From the NCBI RefSeq assembly GCF_020171745.1, contig NZ_JAIVAH010000007.1, forward strand, positions 1-64,000: a stretch of 64,000 nt of DNA, given 5' to 3'. The DNA comes from Prescottella equi. Lineage in GTDB: Bacteria > Actinomycetota > Actinomycetes > Mycobacteriales > Mycobacteriaceae. Shown piece by piece: positions 33,179-41,830 of the stretch. The number at the start of each line of letters is the position of its first letter. Position 1 is the stretch's first letter. The notes under the pieces were generated by a model that was not told the DNA's origin, did not search any database, and saw only the letters and a list, made by a program, of their open reading frames with translations. The position numbers were made by a program, and so were the translations under genes.

Positions 33179-34380
33179 CGATGGTCCTCCTGGTTCGGCA
33201 GGTGAGCGGAAAGCCGGCCGGCATGGCCGATCAGGGCGGCGAGCAGCGCCGTGCGCGGGACGACCGAGTCGCGCTCCACCGTCTCGGCGCGGCTGCACTG
33301 ATCGAAGGCAGTGGGTCCCAGACCGTCGAGGACGAACGGCGCGAACTGTCCGACGAGGCTGGCGTCCGAGCCGCCCATCTCGTCGATCCGGCGCATCGCC
33401 AGTCCGGCCGGGGCCGCCAGGTCCTCGGCGAGTGTGTAGACAGGATCGGTGACCGCCCGCGGGAGCGCGGGCCTGGTGATGCCGCCGGAGATCTCGACGG
33501 TGACGCCGCCTCCTGCCCGCGCCTCCGCGCGTCGACGGACCTCGGCCACCAGCGCCGCACCCGCCTCGTCGTCCGGGGCCCGCAAGTCGACGTGGATCTC
33601 CGCACGGTCGGGGACCACTTGACGCGCCGTGCCGCCACGCAGAATGCCGACGCTGCACAGCGTGCGGCGTGCACGGTCGGTGAGCGACTCGAGTTCCTCG
33701 ACGAGCGGTGCGAGCGCATGCAGGGCACTCGCACCGGTGTCGTCGGTGCAGTGCGCCGTGCGCCCGCGCGCTGTGATGATCATGGCCCCGACCGCGCCGC
33801 GGGACACGATCACTCCCCCGCCCGCCAGTCCTGCTTCGAGCGCGAGGCACACGTCCGTGCGCCGCCCCAGGTCCGCCAGCCAGTCGCGGCTGCCGACGCT
33901 GCCCAGTTCCTCGTCCGGCACCAGCGCGTAGGTGATCGACTCGACGCCCGGTACCGAGGTCTCGAGCGCGGCCTCGATCGCGTGGACCGCCATGGACAGA
34001 GCGCATTTCATGTCACCGAGACCGGGCCCGGACATGATCGGCTCCTCGGTCACGATCGGCCAGTCTGCGGACGTTCCCTCGGGCCACACCGTGTCTGCGT
34101 GACCGAGCACGAGGAGGCGGAGCCCGGGTTCGCCGGTCTCGAGCGTCGCCTCGAACGCCTGGCCCCGGCACGAGGCGATCGGGTGCCGGCGTGAGGTGAA
34201 TCCCAGCGCTTCGAGCCGCTCGGCAATCAGGTCATTCACTCGGTCGACGCCCGCGGGAAGGAATGATCCGCTCTCGACCTCGGTGAGTCGGGTGGCCAGG
34301 TCGAGAATGCTCGGCAGCCGCGGCTCGAGCATCGCGCTGAGTTCGACGACGGAGGCAGGTGCGGGTGTCAGCTCAGACAT
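33175..34380 (-). CDS. M20 family metallopeptidase (carboxypeptidase G2-like)
   Basis: A 401-residue zinc-dependent hydrolase. Motifs are GHADTVWPEGTSADWP near residue 92 (metal His and Asp), SGPGLGDMKCAL with the bridging Asp, and PDEELGSVGSR with the catalytic Glu pair near 150. The lid domain has GRTAHC in place of the usual GxxxHA. Similarity is greatest to the glutamate carboxypeptidase (CPG2) and acetylornithine deacetylase group, enzymes that cut an amide next to a carboxylate. GGGGAGG upstream fixes the ATG at 34380, which overlaps the DUF1028 gene by 8 bases. It follows the transporter and DUF1028 genes, so it probably acts early on the imported compound. Confidence 0.85.
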   Translation of the reverse strand: MSELTPAPASVVELSAMLEPRLPSILDLATRLTEVESGSFLPAGVDRVNDLIAERLEALGFTSRRHPIASCRGQAFEATLETGEPGLRLLVLGHADTVWPEGTSADWPIVTEEPIMSGPGLGDMKCALSMAVHAIEAALETSVPGVESITYALVPDEELGSVGSRDWLADLGRRTDVCLALEAGLAGGGVIVSRGAVGAMIITARGRTAHCTDDTGASALHALAPLVEELESLTDRARRTLCSVGILRGGTARQVVPDRAEIHVDLRAPDDEAGAALVAEVRRRAEARAGGGVTVEISGGITRPALPRAVTDPVYTLAEDLAAPAGLAMRRIDEMGGSDASLVGQFAPFVLDGLGPTAFDQCSRAETVERDSVVPRTALLAALIGHAGRLSAHLPNQEDHR

Positions 34381-35059
34381 CGACTTCCTCCCCTCCGGGA
34401 GCCACACCGCGTGCGCTTTCGGGATCGATTGCACGGCTGACGTACTCACCGGCGGACGGACCGTACAGATTCCACAGCCGACGGAGCTCGCGCAGCGGTT
34501 CCGGATGCTCGTCGACGCGCAGGTCGACGAGAGGGAACTGCTCGCTGCCGTGCACGCGCAGACAGGCCGACCGGAGCGGGTCCGGCTCGCCGCCGGCTCT
34601 CAGACCTGCCTCCAGCGCGCGGACCAGCCGCTCGCCCAGCTCGAGTCCGGCGCTGCCGTCGAAGGCCACGCTCGCAGCCTTGCCGACGACGTCGCCGACG
34701 AGGATGTTGCCGGCGACGACGTGGTCGGCGGCAGTGACGACGGACACCCCGGACGGGTCGACATACGCACCCGTCCAAGCGATTCCGGGTCCCGTGATAC
34801 CGACGGCCGCGAGCTGACGCCAGTCCGCGTGGACGCTGGAGTGGCGCACTCCGTGGACGGCCTCGGTCGCGGTTGCTCCGCGGGCCATCAGGTCGAGCAT
34901 CCGGGGCCCGAGGCGGGGATCGGTGCGATGCTGGGTGACGACGGCGCCGACCCCGGTGCGCAACCACGGCACCCTGGCTCCCACGGCGACGTCGGAGGTG
35001 GCGGTCGCGACCCCGAGCTGACCGGTGCGCTCGCACCGGGCGACGATGGAATAGGTCAT
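34373..35059 (-). CDS. DUF1028 family protein (Ntn-hydrolase-like)
   Basis: A 228-residue protein of the DUF1028 family, recognised by the start TYSIVARCERTGQLGVATAT, then VPWLRTGVGAVVTQHRTDPRLGPRMLDLM and GNILVGDVVGKA. As I recall, this family is grouped with N-terminal nucleophile hydrolases; the Thr at position 2 would be the nucleophile after Met removal. The C-terminal part carries the peptidoglycan-binding-like extension seen in some members only in short form. DUF1028 genes often lie with M20 peptidases and ABC transporters in degradation operons, as here. The start overlaps the ATPase stop by 4 bases. A role in hydrolysing an amide or imide is inference. Confidence 0.8.
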   Translation of the reverse strand: MTYSIVARCERTGQLGVATATSDVAVGARVPWLRTGVGAVVTQHRTDPRLGPRMLDLMARGATATEAVHGVRHSSVHADWRQLAAVGITGPGIAWTGAYVDPSGVSVVTAADHVVAGNILVGDVVGKAASVAFDGSAGLELGERLVRALEAGLRAGGEPDPLRSACLRVHGSEQFPLVDLRVDEHPEPLRELRRLWNLYGPSAGEYVSRAIDPESARGVAPGGEEVDV

Positions 35060-36165
35060 CGGGTCACCACCCACATGTCGGTACTGCGCCACGAAACTCG
35101 GCACGGCGCACCGACGGTGACGTCGGCGGGCAGTGTGCGACTGGCAAGATCGGCGGTGATCACACGGCCGTCGGCAAGCTCGACCCGCACCGAGGTGCGC
35201 GCGCCGAGGAAGGCGATGTCCCGCGCGATACCCGCTACCGAGAAATCTGCGGCCGCAACACCCTTTTCGGACTGGAGGCCGACCACCTCCGGGCGCAGGA
35301 TCAGCGTGACGTTCTTGTCGGCCGGCACCTCACCGACCCCGTCGACGCGGCCCTCGCCGACGCCGGGCACCACCACGTCGTACCAACCCGGGCCGGTTCC
35401 GGTCACGACGCCGTCCAAACTGTTGGAGGCGCCGACGAATCCGGCGGCGAAGCGGGTCGCCGGCTGGTGGTAGACCTCGGCGGGCGTCGCCACCTGCACC
35501 AGGTCACCGTTCTGCATGAGACCGACCCGGTCCGACATCGCGAACGCCTCCTCCTGGTCGTGGGTGACGTAGACGAAGGTGATGCCCAGTTCGTGCTGCA
35601 CCGACTTGAGCAGTACCTGCATCTGGCGGCGCATCCGCAGATCCAGCGCGCCGAGCGGCTCGTCCAGCAGAAGGACCCGGGGACCGAGAACGAGGGACCT
35701 CGCCAACGCGACGCGCTGCTGCATGCCACCGCTGAGCTGGCGCGGCCGGTGATTCTCCTTTCCACTCAACTCGACCAGGTCGAGGAAACGGGACACCTTC
35801 TCCGCGACGACCTGCTTGCTCTCCTTGCGCTCACGGAGCCCGAAGGCGACGTTCTCGAAGACCGTCAGGTGCGGGAACAGCGCGTAGTTCTGGAAAACGG
35901 TGTGCACCGGCCGCTTGTGCGGCGGCACACCCTGGATCTCCTTGTCGTCCACGAGAATACGACCCGCGTTGGACTGCTCGAGACCGGCGATCATTCGCAG
36001 CGTGGTCGTCTTGCCGCAGCCGCTGGGGCCGAGGAGCGAGAAGAACTCGCCACCCTTGATGTCGAGGTCGATGCCCTTGACGACGTGGTGGTCGCCGAAG
36101 GAACACGCGAGGTTCTCGAGTCTGAGCGAGGCGGGGCTGTAACCCGGTTCGGCGGTGGTTGTCAT
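35056..36165 (-). CDS. ABC transporter ATPase, PotA-like
   Basis: A 369-residue ATPase. Walker A is GPSGCGKTTT near residue 43, the Q-loop is FQNYALFPHLTVFENVAFGL, the signature is LSGGMQQRVALAR, Walker B is LLLDEPLGALD and the switch His is in VYVTHDQEEA. The last 110 residues form a TOBE domain typical of the spermidine/putrescine and iron-type importers (CUT1/POT families). It overlaps both neighbours by 4 bases (ATGA) and energises the two permeases encoded just upstream. The transported compound is probably a small organic amine or amino-acid-like molecule. Confidence 0.9.
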   Translation of the reverse strand: MTTTAEPGYSPASLRLENLACSFGDHHVVKGIDLDIKGGEFFSLLGPSGCGKTTTLRMIAGLEQSNAGRILVDDKEIQGVPPHKRPVHTVFQNYALFPHLTVFENVAFGLRERKESKQVVAEKVSRFLDLVELSGKENHRPRQLSGGMQQRVALARSLVLGPRVLLLDEPLGALDLRMRRQMQVLLKSVQHELGITFVYVTHDQEEAFAMSDRVGLMQNGDLVQVATPAEVYHQPATRFAAGFVGASNSLDGVVTGTGPGWYDVVVPGVGEGRVDGVGEVPADKNVTLILRPEVVGLQSEKGVAAADFSVAGIARDIAFLGARTSVRVELADGRVITADLASRTLPADVTVGAPCRVSWRSTDMWVVTR

Positions 36166-36974
36166 GACAGTTCTTCTTCCGAGGTGACGCGACGCGCCTG
36201 CTTCGAAGGCCAGAGGGAGGCCAACGCGACCAGACACATCAGGACGAGCGAGACGAACATGAAGGCCACGGCGATCGCGTTGATCTCCGGCGACGTGCCG
36301 TGCCGCGACAGGCTGAGGATGAGCACCGGCAGCGTCTCGGTCTCCGGCCCGGCCAGGAAGACGGTGCTGACGACGTCGTCGAAGGAGAACGTGAAGGACA
36401 GCAGCGCCGCGATGACGACCGCAGGCATCATCATCGGCCACAGGACCCGCAGGAATACCCGACGCGGCGGAGCACCCAGGTCTGCGGCGGCCTCGTCGTA
36501 CGTACCCGTCAAGGTCGCGAAGCGGGACTGGAGCACCAATGTCGCGTAGGCGGAACAGAAGACGATGTGCCCGGCCACGACCGACCAGGTACCGGTACTG
36601 AGCCCGAGACGCTGGATGACCACCAGGATGCCCGCGGCGATCACGACCTCGGGGATCATCAACCGGGCATACGTGAGGGTCTGCAACACCGCGCCGGCCC
36701 GCTTGGGCAGGCGGGAGACCGCCATCACCGCAGCCAACGACAACGCGACCGCGACCACGGTGGACAACAACGCGATCAGACAACTGGTGAGGAAGTCCTG
36801 ACGAACCCGTTCGTCGGCGAACGCGCCGGTGATCCACTCGAGCGTCGCGCCGCCCCAGCCGACGAGGCTCTCGTCGGCGTTGAACGCGTTGACGATCACC
36901 ATGCCGATAGGCAGGTAGAGGAAGGCGAGGACGGCAACTGTCACAGCCGCCGCGGGACTGATCCGGCGCTTCAT
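36162..36974 (-). CDS. ABC transporter permease, PotC-like
   Basis: A 270-residue inner-membrane permease with six helices. The EAA loop that contacts the ATPase is TYDEAAADLGAPPRRVFLRVLWPMMMPA near residue 170. The N-terminus, LAFLYLPIGMVIVNAFNADES, and FSFDDVVSTVFLAGPETETLPVLI match the PotC group of polyamine-type transporters. The ATG at 36974 overlaps the stop of the other permease gene (ATGA). Confidence 0.9.
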   Translation of the reverse strand: MKRRISPAAAVTVAVLAFLYLPIGMVIVNAFNADESLVGWGGATLEWITGAFADERVRQDFLTSCLIALLSTVVAVALSLAAVMAVSRLPKRAGAVLQTLTYARLMIPEVVIAAGILVVIQRLGLSTGTWSVVAGHIVFCSAYATLVLQSRFATLTGTYDEAAADLGAPPRRVFLRVLWPMMMPAVVIAALLSFTFSFDDVVSTVFLAGPETETLPVLILSLSRHGTSPEINAIAVAFMFVSLVLMCLVALASLWPSKQARRVTSEEELS

Positions 36975-37912
36975 GTGATGTCCCCCAATCGATCCAAGCG
37001 CTTGCGTGAGGCGAACAGCACGGCGAGCATGACGACCATCAGCGTCGTAGCGATGGCGGCACCGAACGGATAGTTGCCGGTCGCGAGGAACTGCTCGGCC
37101 TCGACGTTGCCGACCATGAGGGTCTTGGAACCGCCGAGGATGGCCGGGATGGTGTATTCCCCGGTCGCCGGGATCCCTACCAGCAGCACGCCCGCGATAC
37201 TGCCGGGCATGGCCAGCTTCACGGTGATCTTCCAGAACGCCCGGCGCCGGCTGAGCCCCATGTCTGCGGCCGCTTCCTGCAGCGCCGGGTCGATCCGGTC
37301 CAGCGCCATGAACATCGGCAGGATCATCAGCGGCAGGTAGCCGGCAACCATCCCGACGCCGATCGCGAAGGTGGAGTAGCCGAGTTGGGTGCCCTCCGGA
37401 ACGACTCCGAAGAACGCAGCCACCTTCGAGACGAAGCCGGTCGGCGACAGCAGTTCGAGCCAGGCGTAGGTGCGCACGACGAAGCTGATCCAGTACGGCA
37501 CGATCACCGCGACCAGGAGCAGGGCCTTGACCCGGCCACTGGCGCGGGCGATGGTGAGCGCGACCGGGAATCCGAGGACCACGCACACCGCGGTCATGAC
37601 GACCGTCATTGCCAGCGACCGCAACACTGCGCCGACGTAGGTGCCGCTGAAGAGCTCTCGGTAGTTCTCGAGAGTGAACCCCGACCGCACCTGGAAGGTG
37701 AGTAGATCGAATTTCATGACGCTGTACACCGCGAGGAGCACGAGCGGGGCGACGAAGAAGACCACGACGTAGGCCGTCATCGGCGCCGCGAGCAGGATCC
37801 CGGACCAGCGCCGGCCGCGTCGGGCCACGCCTCGGTCATTCGATGCGGGCTCCGCCCCCTCGCTCCGGCGTACCGGAGCGTCTGGGCGGGCCACTGGTGG
37901 TGCCTGGGTCAT
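36971..37912 (-). CDS. ABC transporter permease, PotB-like
   Basis: A 313-residue permease with a cytoplasmic basic N-terminus of about 40 residues and six membrane helices. The EAA loop is ALQEAAADMGLSRRRAFWKITVKLAMPG near residue 205, and GEYTIPAILGGSKTLMVGNVE is a hallmark of PotB proteins. It forms the membrane channel with the PotC-like partner. The ATG at 37912 shares one base with the stop of the binding-protein gene (TGATG); an upstream ATG in frame would overlap more. Confidence 0.9.
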   Translation of the reverse strand: MTQAPPVARPDAPVRRSEGAEPASNDRGVARRGRRWSGILLAAPMTAYVVVFFVAPLVLLAVYSVMKFDLLTFQVRSGFTLENYRELFSGTYVGAVLRSLAMTVVMTAVCVVLGFPVALTIARASGRVKALLLVAVIVPYWISFVVRTYAWLELLSPTGFVSKVAAFFGVVPEGTQLGYSTFAIGVGMVAGYLPLMILPMFMALDRIDPALQEAAADMGLSRRRAFWKITVKLAMPGSIAGVLLVGIPATGEYTIPAILGGSKTLMVGNVEAEQFLATGNYPFGAAIATTLMVVMLAVLFASRKRLDRLGDIT

Positions 37913-38964
37913 CAGGAGGCCTTGATCCGGTTCCACATCTTGGCCCGCGCCTCGGTCGCCTCAGCCGACAGGAATCTCTCGGCCACGAACTGCGACCCGG
38001 TGTTCTGCTGGAGCGCAGGGTTTTCCAGGAGTCTGGGCTCGATGAACTGCTCGGCCGACGGCATCAGGTAGGAGGCACCGGTGTTGTTGATGAACCCGCC
38101 GTAGGTCTGCGGTTCGAGGCGGAAGTCGAGGAACTTCAGCGCTTCCTCGGTGTGCTTGCTCCCAGGCAGGAGCGCGACACCCTCGATGTAGCCCGGCGTG
38201 CCCTCCGTCGGCGACACCCATCCCAGCGAGGTGTCGTCCGCGCCCGTGAAGGCGTAGTCGTAGCCGACCGCGATGAGTGCCGAGCCGTCGGTCACCGATT
38301 TCGCCTGGCCCGTGCGCTGGAACGCGAGCAGGTGCGGCTTGATCTCCTTGATCTTCGCCTCGGCCTCGTCGAGTTCGCCGCCGTCGGTGGTGTTGATGTC
38401 GTAGCCGAGTGCCAGCAGTGCGATCGCCTGGACGTCGAGGTCGTAGTCCGGCAGCACGATCTTGCCCGTCCACTGGTCGGCGTTGTCGAAGAGTTCCTTC
38501 CACGACGTCGGCGGATTCGGGACCTTCTCCTTGTCGTAGATGATCCCGACCTTGCCGAGGTCGGTGGGGATCCCCCACGGGAACTCGTCGCGGTACTCCT
38601 GCGGCATGTTCGCCAGGTTCGGGACCGATGCGGGGTCGAAGTCGGCGAGCAGATTGCCCGCCTCCAGTCGGGCCGCCGTGGCGTTGCCCACCGCGACGAG
38701 GTCGTACACGCCCTTGTCCTTGGCCAACTGGGCCGCCAGGGCCGACGAGCCACCGTCCGGCAGAGCGAACTGCTCGATCTCGATCCCGGGGTTGGCGGCC
38801 TCGAAATCCGCGATCTCCGTTTCCCCGACCCAGTCGCCGTAATTGAGGAACTTCAGGGTCACGGTGCCGGAATCGCCGGATCCTCCACCACACGCCGACA
38901 GTGCGGCCCCGAGCACCACACACGCGCCGGCAGCGGAAAGTACTCGCCAGGTCTTGCCACGCAT
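37912..38964 (-). CDS. Extracellular solute-binding lipoprotein, PotD-like
   Basis: A 350-residue lipoprotein, first gene of the catabolic operon. The signal ends in the lipobox LSAC at about residues 22-25. The mature part starts GTVTLKFLNYGDWVGETEI, as in polyamine-binding proteins, and includes YDLVAVGN, PWGIPTDLGKVGIIYDKEKV and GYDYAFTG. It captures the substrate outside the membrane and passes it to the permeases. The acidic and aromatic residues in the expected pocket fit a cationic or zwitterionic amine, but this is only a guess. A copy of the putative IclR motif lies 15 bases upstream of the ATG at 38964. Confidence 0.88.
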   Translation of the reverse strand: MRGKTWRVLSAAGACVVLGAALSACGGGSGDSGTVTLKFLNYGDWVGETEIADFEAANPGIEIEQFALPDGGSSALAAQLAKDKGVYDLVAVGNATAARLEAGNLLADFDPASVPNLANMPQEYRDEFPWGIPTDLGKVGIIYDKEKVPNPPTSWKELFDNADQWTGKIVLPDYDLDVQAIALLALGYDINTTDGGELDEAEAKIKEIKPHLLAFQRTGQAKSVTDGSALIAVGYDYAFTGADDTSLGWVSPTEGTPGYIEGVALLPGSKHTEEALKFLDFRLEPQTYGGFINNTGASYLMPSAEQFIEPRLLENPALQQNTGSQFVAERFLSAEATEARAKMWNRIKAS

Positions 38965-39117
38965 GACCCCTCATCTCTGTTGTCATTATCGCAACCACAG
39001 TTGCCGTATGGACACTTGAAGTATTCGGCGGCGGTATGCCCGACCGGTGTCGTCACCGTTACAAGTTCGTTTCCTATGTTGCGAATAAGCCAATTCATGT
39101 TGTGCTCACTGCAATTC
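38965..39117. promoter_or_regulatory. Divergent promoter region with two candidate IclR sites
   Basis: This 153-base region between the binding-protein gene and the iclR gene is A/T-richer than its surroundings. It contains GTTGTCATTATCGCAAC at 38979-38995 and a relative, GTTGCGAATAAGCCAAT, at 39078-39094 on the other strand (12 of 17 matching). One site lies near each start codon, which would suit repression of the operon and autoregulation. Confidence 0.55.
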
Positions 39118-39927
39118 ATGACCGAAGCTCGTGGCATGCCACCCACACGCGACACCAGCATTCGCCGGGGTCTGGAAGTCCTGATGACCCTCCAGACCCG
39201 CCGCGCCCGCGAGAGCGGCGGACTCGGCGTCACCCAACTCGCCGAGATCCTCGACATGGACAAGAGTCAGATCTCCCGCAGCCTCAAGGTCCTCACCGAG
39301 TACGGCATGGTCGACCGGGACCCCAAGACACGCGCCTTCCGCCTCGGATGGCGAATCTTCAACATGGCGCAGGTCAGCGGCGACCAGCGCCTGCTGGAGT
39401 GCGCGGGCGGGGTCCTCGATGGGTTGCTCAACCGGTTGAACGAATCGGTGTACCTCTCGGTGCGTTCCGGCTACGACGCGCTGACCGTGGCCGAGCGGAC
39501 CGCCAACCACTCGATCCAGGCGATGCCGGCGCACTGGTCGCTGTACTCGACATCGGTGGGTCGCGTTCTCCTCACCGACAAGACATCCGCCGAGATCCGC
39601 GAGATGTACGCCGGCCAGAAGCTCAGCAGTGCGCGTGTGGGCGGCGTCGGGTCCGTCGACGACCTGGTGGAGTCCGTCGCCCGAACCCGGGAGGACGGGC
39701 ACTCCATCGTCGTGGACGAGTTCGAGGTGGGACTGGCTGCCGTCGGTGTGCCGGTGCGTGACTATCGCGGCGTCCTCATCGCCGCCCTCGGGGTCTCGGG
39801 CCCCACCTTCCGCCTGGAACCCAAGATCGATCAGTCGGTGTCCGACCTGAAGGAAGCCGCGCACGAACTCGAGGACCTCCTCGCCCTCCGCAACGGTGAG
39901 CGCTTCCCCCTCGGGCGGGACGCATGA
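39118..39927 (+). CDS. IclR family regulator of the catabolic island
   Basis: A 269-residue transcription factor. The winged helix-turn-helix is at about residues 15-80 (LGVTQLAEILDMDKSQISRSLKVLTEYGMVDRD). The effector-binding domain follows, with VAERTANHSIQAMPAHWSLYSTSVGRVLL, typical of IclR. It is transcribed away from the ten-gene operon and overlaps the amidase gene by 4 bases. IclR proteins generally respond to the pathway substrate or an intermediate, so this is the likely specific regulator. The ATG at 39118 is the best start; ATG 39136 is an alternative. Neither has a strong ribosome site. Confidence 0.88.
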   Translation: MTEARGMPPTRDTSIRRGLEVLMTLQTRRARESGGLGVTQLAEILDMDKSQISRSLKVLTEYGMVDRDPKTRAFRLGWRIFNMAQVSGDQRLLECAGGVLDGLLNRLNESVYLSVRSGYDALTVAERTANHSIQAMPAHWSLYSTSVGRVLLTDKTSAEIREMYAGQKLSSARVGGVGSVDDLVESVARTREDGHSIVVDEFEVGLAAVGVPVRDYRGVLIAALGVSGPTFRLEPKIDQSVSDLKEAAHELEDLLALRNGERFPLGRDA

Positions 39928-40760
39928 CCGAGCAGGCGCACGTGGTCGTGGCCCAACTGGATCCCCGACTTCTCGACTTCGACGCCAACGCCGAAATGAC
40001 TTCGACCGCAATCACATCTGCGCGGTCCAGCGGAGCCGACATCATCGTCCTGCCCGAGTTGTGCCTGAGCGGCTACATGTTCGAGACAGTCGACGAAGCC
40101 CGTTCCTGCGCAGTCACACCCACGCATCCGATCTTCTCGGAGTGGGCGCATGCGCTCGGCGGTTCGTCCGGTCTCGTCGTGGGCGGCTTCGCGGAACGCT
40201 CGGGTCCCGACCTGTACATCAGCGCAGCCATGGTCGGCGCCCAGGGAATCCGAGCCGTCTACCGCAAGACCCATCTCTGGAACAGGGAGAAGCGCTTCTT
40301 CACCCCGGGCAGCGACGCGCCTCCGGTGGTCGACACCGCATTCGGGAGGGTGGGCGCGCTGATCTGCTACGACCTGGAATTCCCGGAGATGGCGCGCAGT
40401 CTGGCGATGCGGGGCGCCGACCTGATCGCCGTACCGACTAACTGGGCTCTCGATCCTCGCCCGTACGGGGACGAACCCCCACAGGTCATGCTGGCGCGCG
40501 CCGCCGCACGGGCCAACCACGTCCATGTCGCGTGCGCGGACCGCTCAGGAGTGGAACGGGACCAGGAGTTCACGGGCGGCTCGGCAATCATCGACACGGC
40601 CGGGTGGGTGCTCGACTTGCCCGACGCCGACGGGGTCGTGCACGCCACCCTGACCCTGTCGTCGGCGCGCGATCGGCAGATCTCCGACGTCAACCACGTC
40701 TTCGGGGACCGCCGTCCCGAGCTGTACACCGGCATGTTCGAGGTCGCGGGCACGGTGTGA
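39924..40760 (+). CDS. Carbon-nitrogen hydrolase (nitrilase superfamily amidase)
   Basis: A 278-residue enzyme with the full nitrilase-superfamily triad: Glu in LPELCLSGYMF near residue 46, Lys in YRKTHLWNREKRFF near 116, and the nucleophile Cys in GALICYDLEFPEMAR near 151. Members are aliphatic amidases, omega-amidases or N-carbamoyl-D-amino acid hydrolases; nitrile hydrolysis is less likely given the sequence around the Cys. It overlaps the iclR stop by 4 bases. It is the fourth C-N bond hydrolase in the island, pointing to a substrate with amide or ureido nitrogen. Confidence 0.85.
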   Translation: MTEQAHVVVAQLDPRLLDFDANAEMTSTAITSARSSGADIIVLPELCLSGYMFETVDEARSCAVTPTHPIFSEWAHALGGSSGLVVGGFAERSGPDLYISAAMVGAQGIRAVYRKTHLWNREKRFFTPGSDAPPVVDTAFGRVGALICYDLEFPEMARSLAMRGADLIAVPTNWALDPRPYGDEPPQVMLARAAARANHVHVACADRSGVERDQEFTGGSAIIDTAGWVLDLPDADGVVHATLTLSSARDRQISDVNHVFGDRRPELYTGMFEVAGTV

Positions 40761-40856
40761 GCTCACCGCTTCGTCGACGCGGACGGCAACCGGCATCGAC
40801 ATGACGAGGTTGCGACGAGCCGGACCCGTCACGGAGGCGGCCACTAACCTCGAACC

Positions 40857-41744
40857 ATGACCGCACTCGCGCTCGACGTCGGCGGCACCAAGATGGCGTC
40901 GTCGCTCGTCGGCGACGACGGCCGACCCCGGGGCGCGGTGACCGTCCAGACACCCGAGTCGGGCGTGTGGGACGCGTGCTCGGCGCTGCTGCTCGAGGTC
41001 GCCGGCGATGCGACGGTGACCAGCATCGGCATCGCCTCGGCCGGCCCGGTCGACACCACCACGGGCACGGCCGCCCCGGTCAACATCGGCGAGTGGCGCG
41101 GCGGCTTCCCCATCGTCGACGCGGTCCGCTCGCTGTTCCCGTCGGCGACCGTGCACCTCGCCCTGGACGGCGCGGCGGCCGCCTTCGCCGAACACCGCCT
41201 GGGCGCGGGTCGCGGGGTCCCCGACCTGCTGGGCGCCGTGGTGTCGACCGGCGTGGGCGGCGGACTGATCCGCGGCGGCCGCATCGTGGGCGGACGCACC
41301 GGCAATGCGGGCCACATCGGGCACATGGTGGTCGCGGGCGCCGACGAGCACTGCGGATGCGGGGCCGTCGGCTGCCTCGAGACCGTCGCGAGCGGGTCCG
41401 CGGCACTGCGCTGGGCGCGGGCCAACGGCTGGACCGGCGCGACGGGCGCCGACCTCGCCTTCGACGCCGAACTGGGCGAACCCACCGCGGCCGCGGCGCT
41501 CGAGCGGGCCGGGGTAGCGCTCGGGCAGGCATTCGCGTCGGCGGCGGCCCTGCTCGACGTCGACCTCGTCGTGGTCGGCGGCGGCTTCGCGCAGGCCGGG
41601 CCCGCGCTGTGGGGGCCGATGACGGCGACGGCGTCCGAGCACGCCCGGCTGTCGTTCCTGCGCGAGCTGCGGTTGGCCCCCGCGGAACTCAGCGTGCTGG
41701 GCACACTCACCGGCGCCGGACTACTCGCGATCGAGGCCGTCTGA
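40857..41744 (+). CDS. ROK family sugar kinase
   Basis: A 295-residue ROK protein. The N-terminal phosphate motif is LALDVGGTKMA, followed by DGAAAAFAEHRLGAGRG with the catalytic-region Asp, GNAGHIGHMVV, and the zinc-binding CGCGAVGCLE typical of ROK kinases such as glucokinase or N-acetylmannosamine kinase. No DNA-binding domain is present, so it is a kinase rather than a repressor. The preferred sugar is unknown. It lies between the catabolic island and the aldehyde dehydrogenase gene on the same strand, 96 bases after the amidase gene. Confidence 0.85.
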   Translation: MTALALDVGGTKMASSLVGDDGRPRGAVTVQTPESGVWDACSALLLEVAGDATVTSIGIASAGPVDTTTGTAAPVNIGEWRGGFPIVDAVRSLFPSATVHLALDGAAAAFAEHRLGAGRGVPDLLGAVVSTGVGGGLIRGGRIVGGRTGNAGHIGHMVVAGADEHCGCGAVGCLETVASGSAALRWARANGWTGATGADLAFDAELGEPTAAAALERAGVALGQAFASAAALLDVDLVVVGGGFAQAGPALWGPMTATASEHARLSFLRELRLAPAELSVLGTLTGAGLLAIEAV

Positions 41745-41830
41745 CCGGGCGATGGAGCCTCGCCTATTCCAACTCGCTGTAACGTGTTCTAGTGTGACCC
41801 AGGGCACTCCACAAGAGCGAGGATGAATTG

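Noticed and set aside
33179-34006. Further upstream extension of the PrpD fusion frame
   Set aside because: It overlaps the M20 gene in another frame and encodes an Arg/Gly-rich sequence. The ATG at 33178 has a GGAGG box and the PrpD domain begins there.
37843-39117. A long N-terminal extension of the IclR regulator
   Set aside because: It is antisense to the binding-protein gene and the divergent promoter; the normal IclR length starts near 39118.
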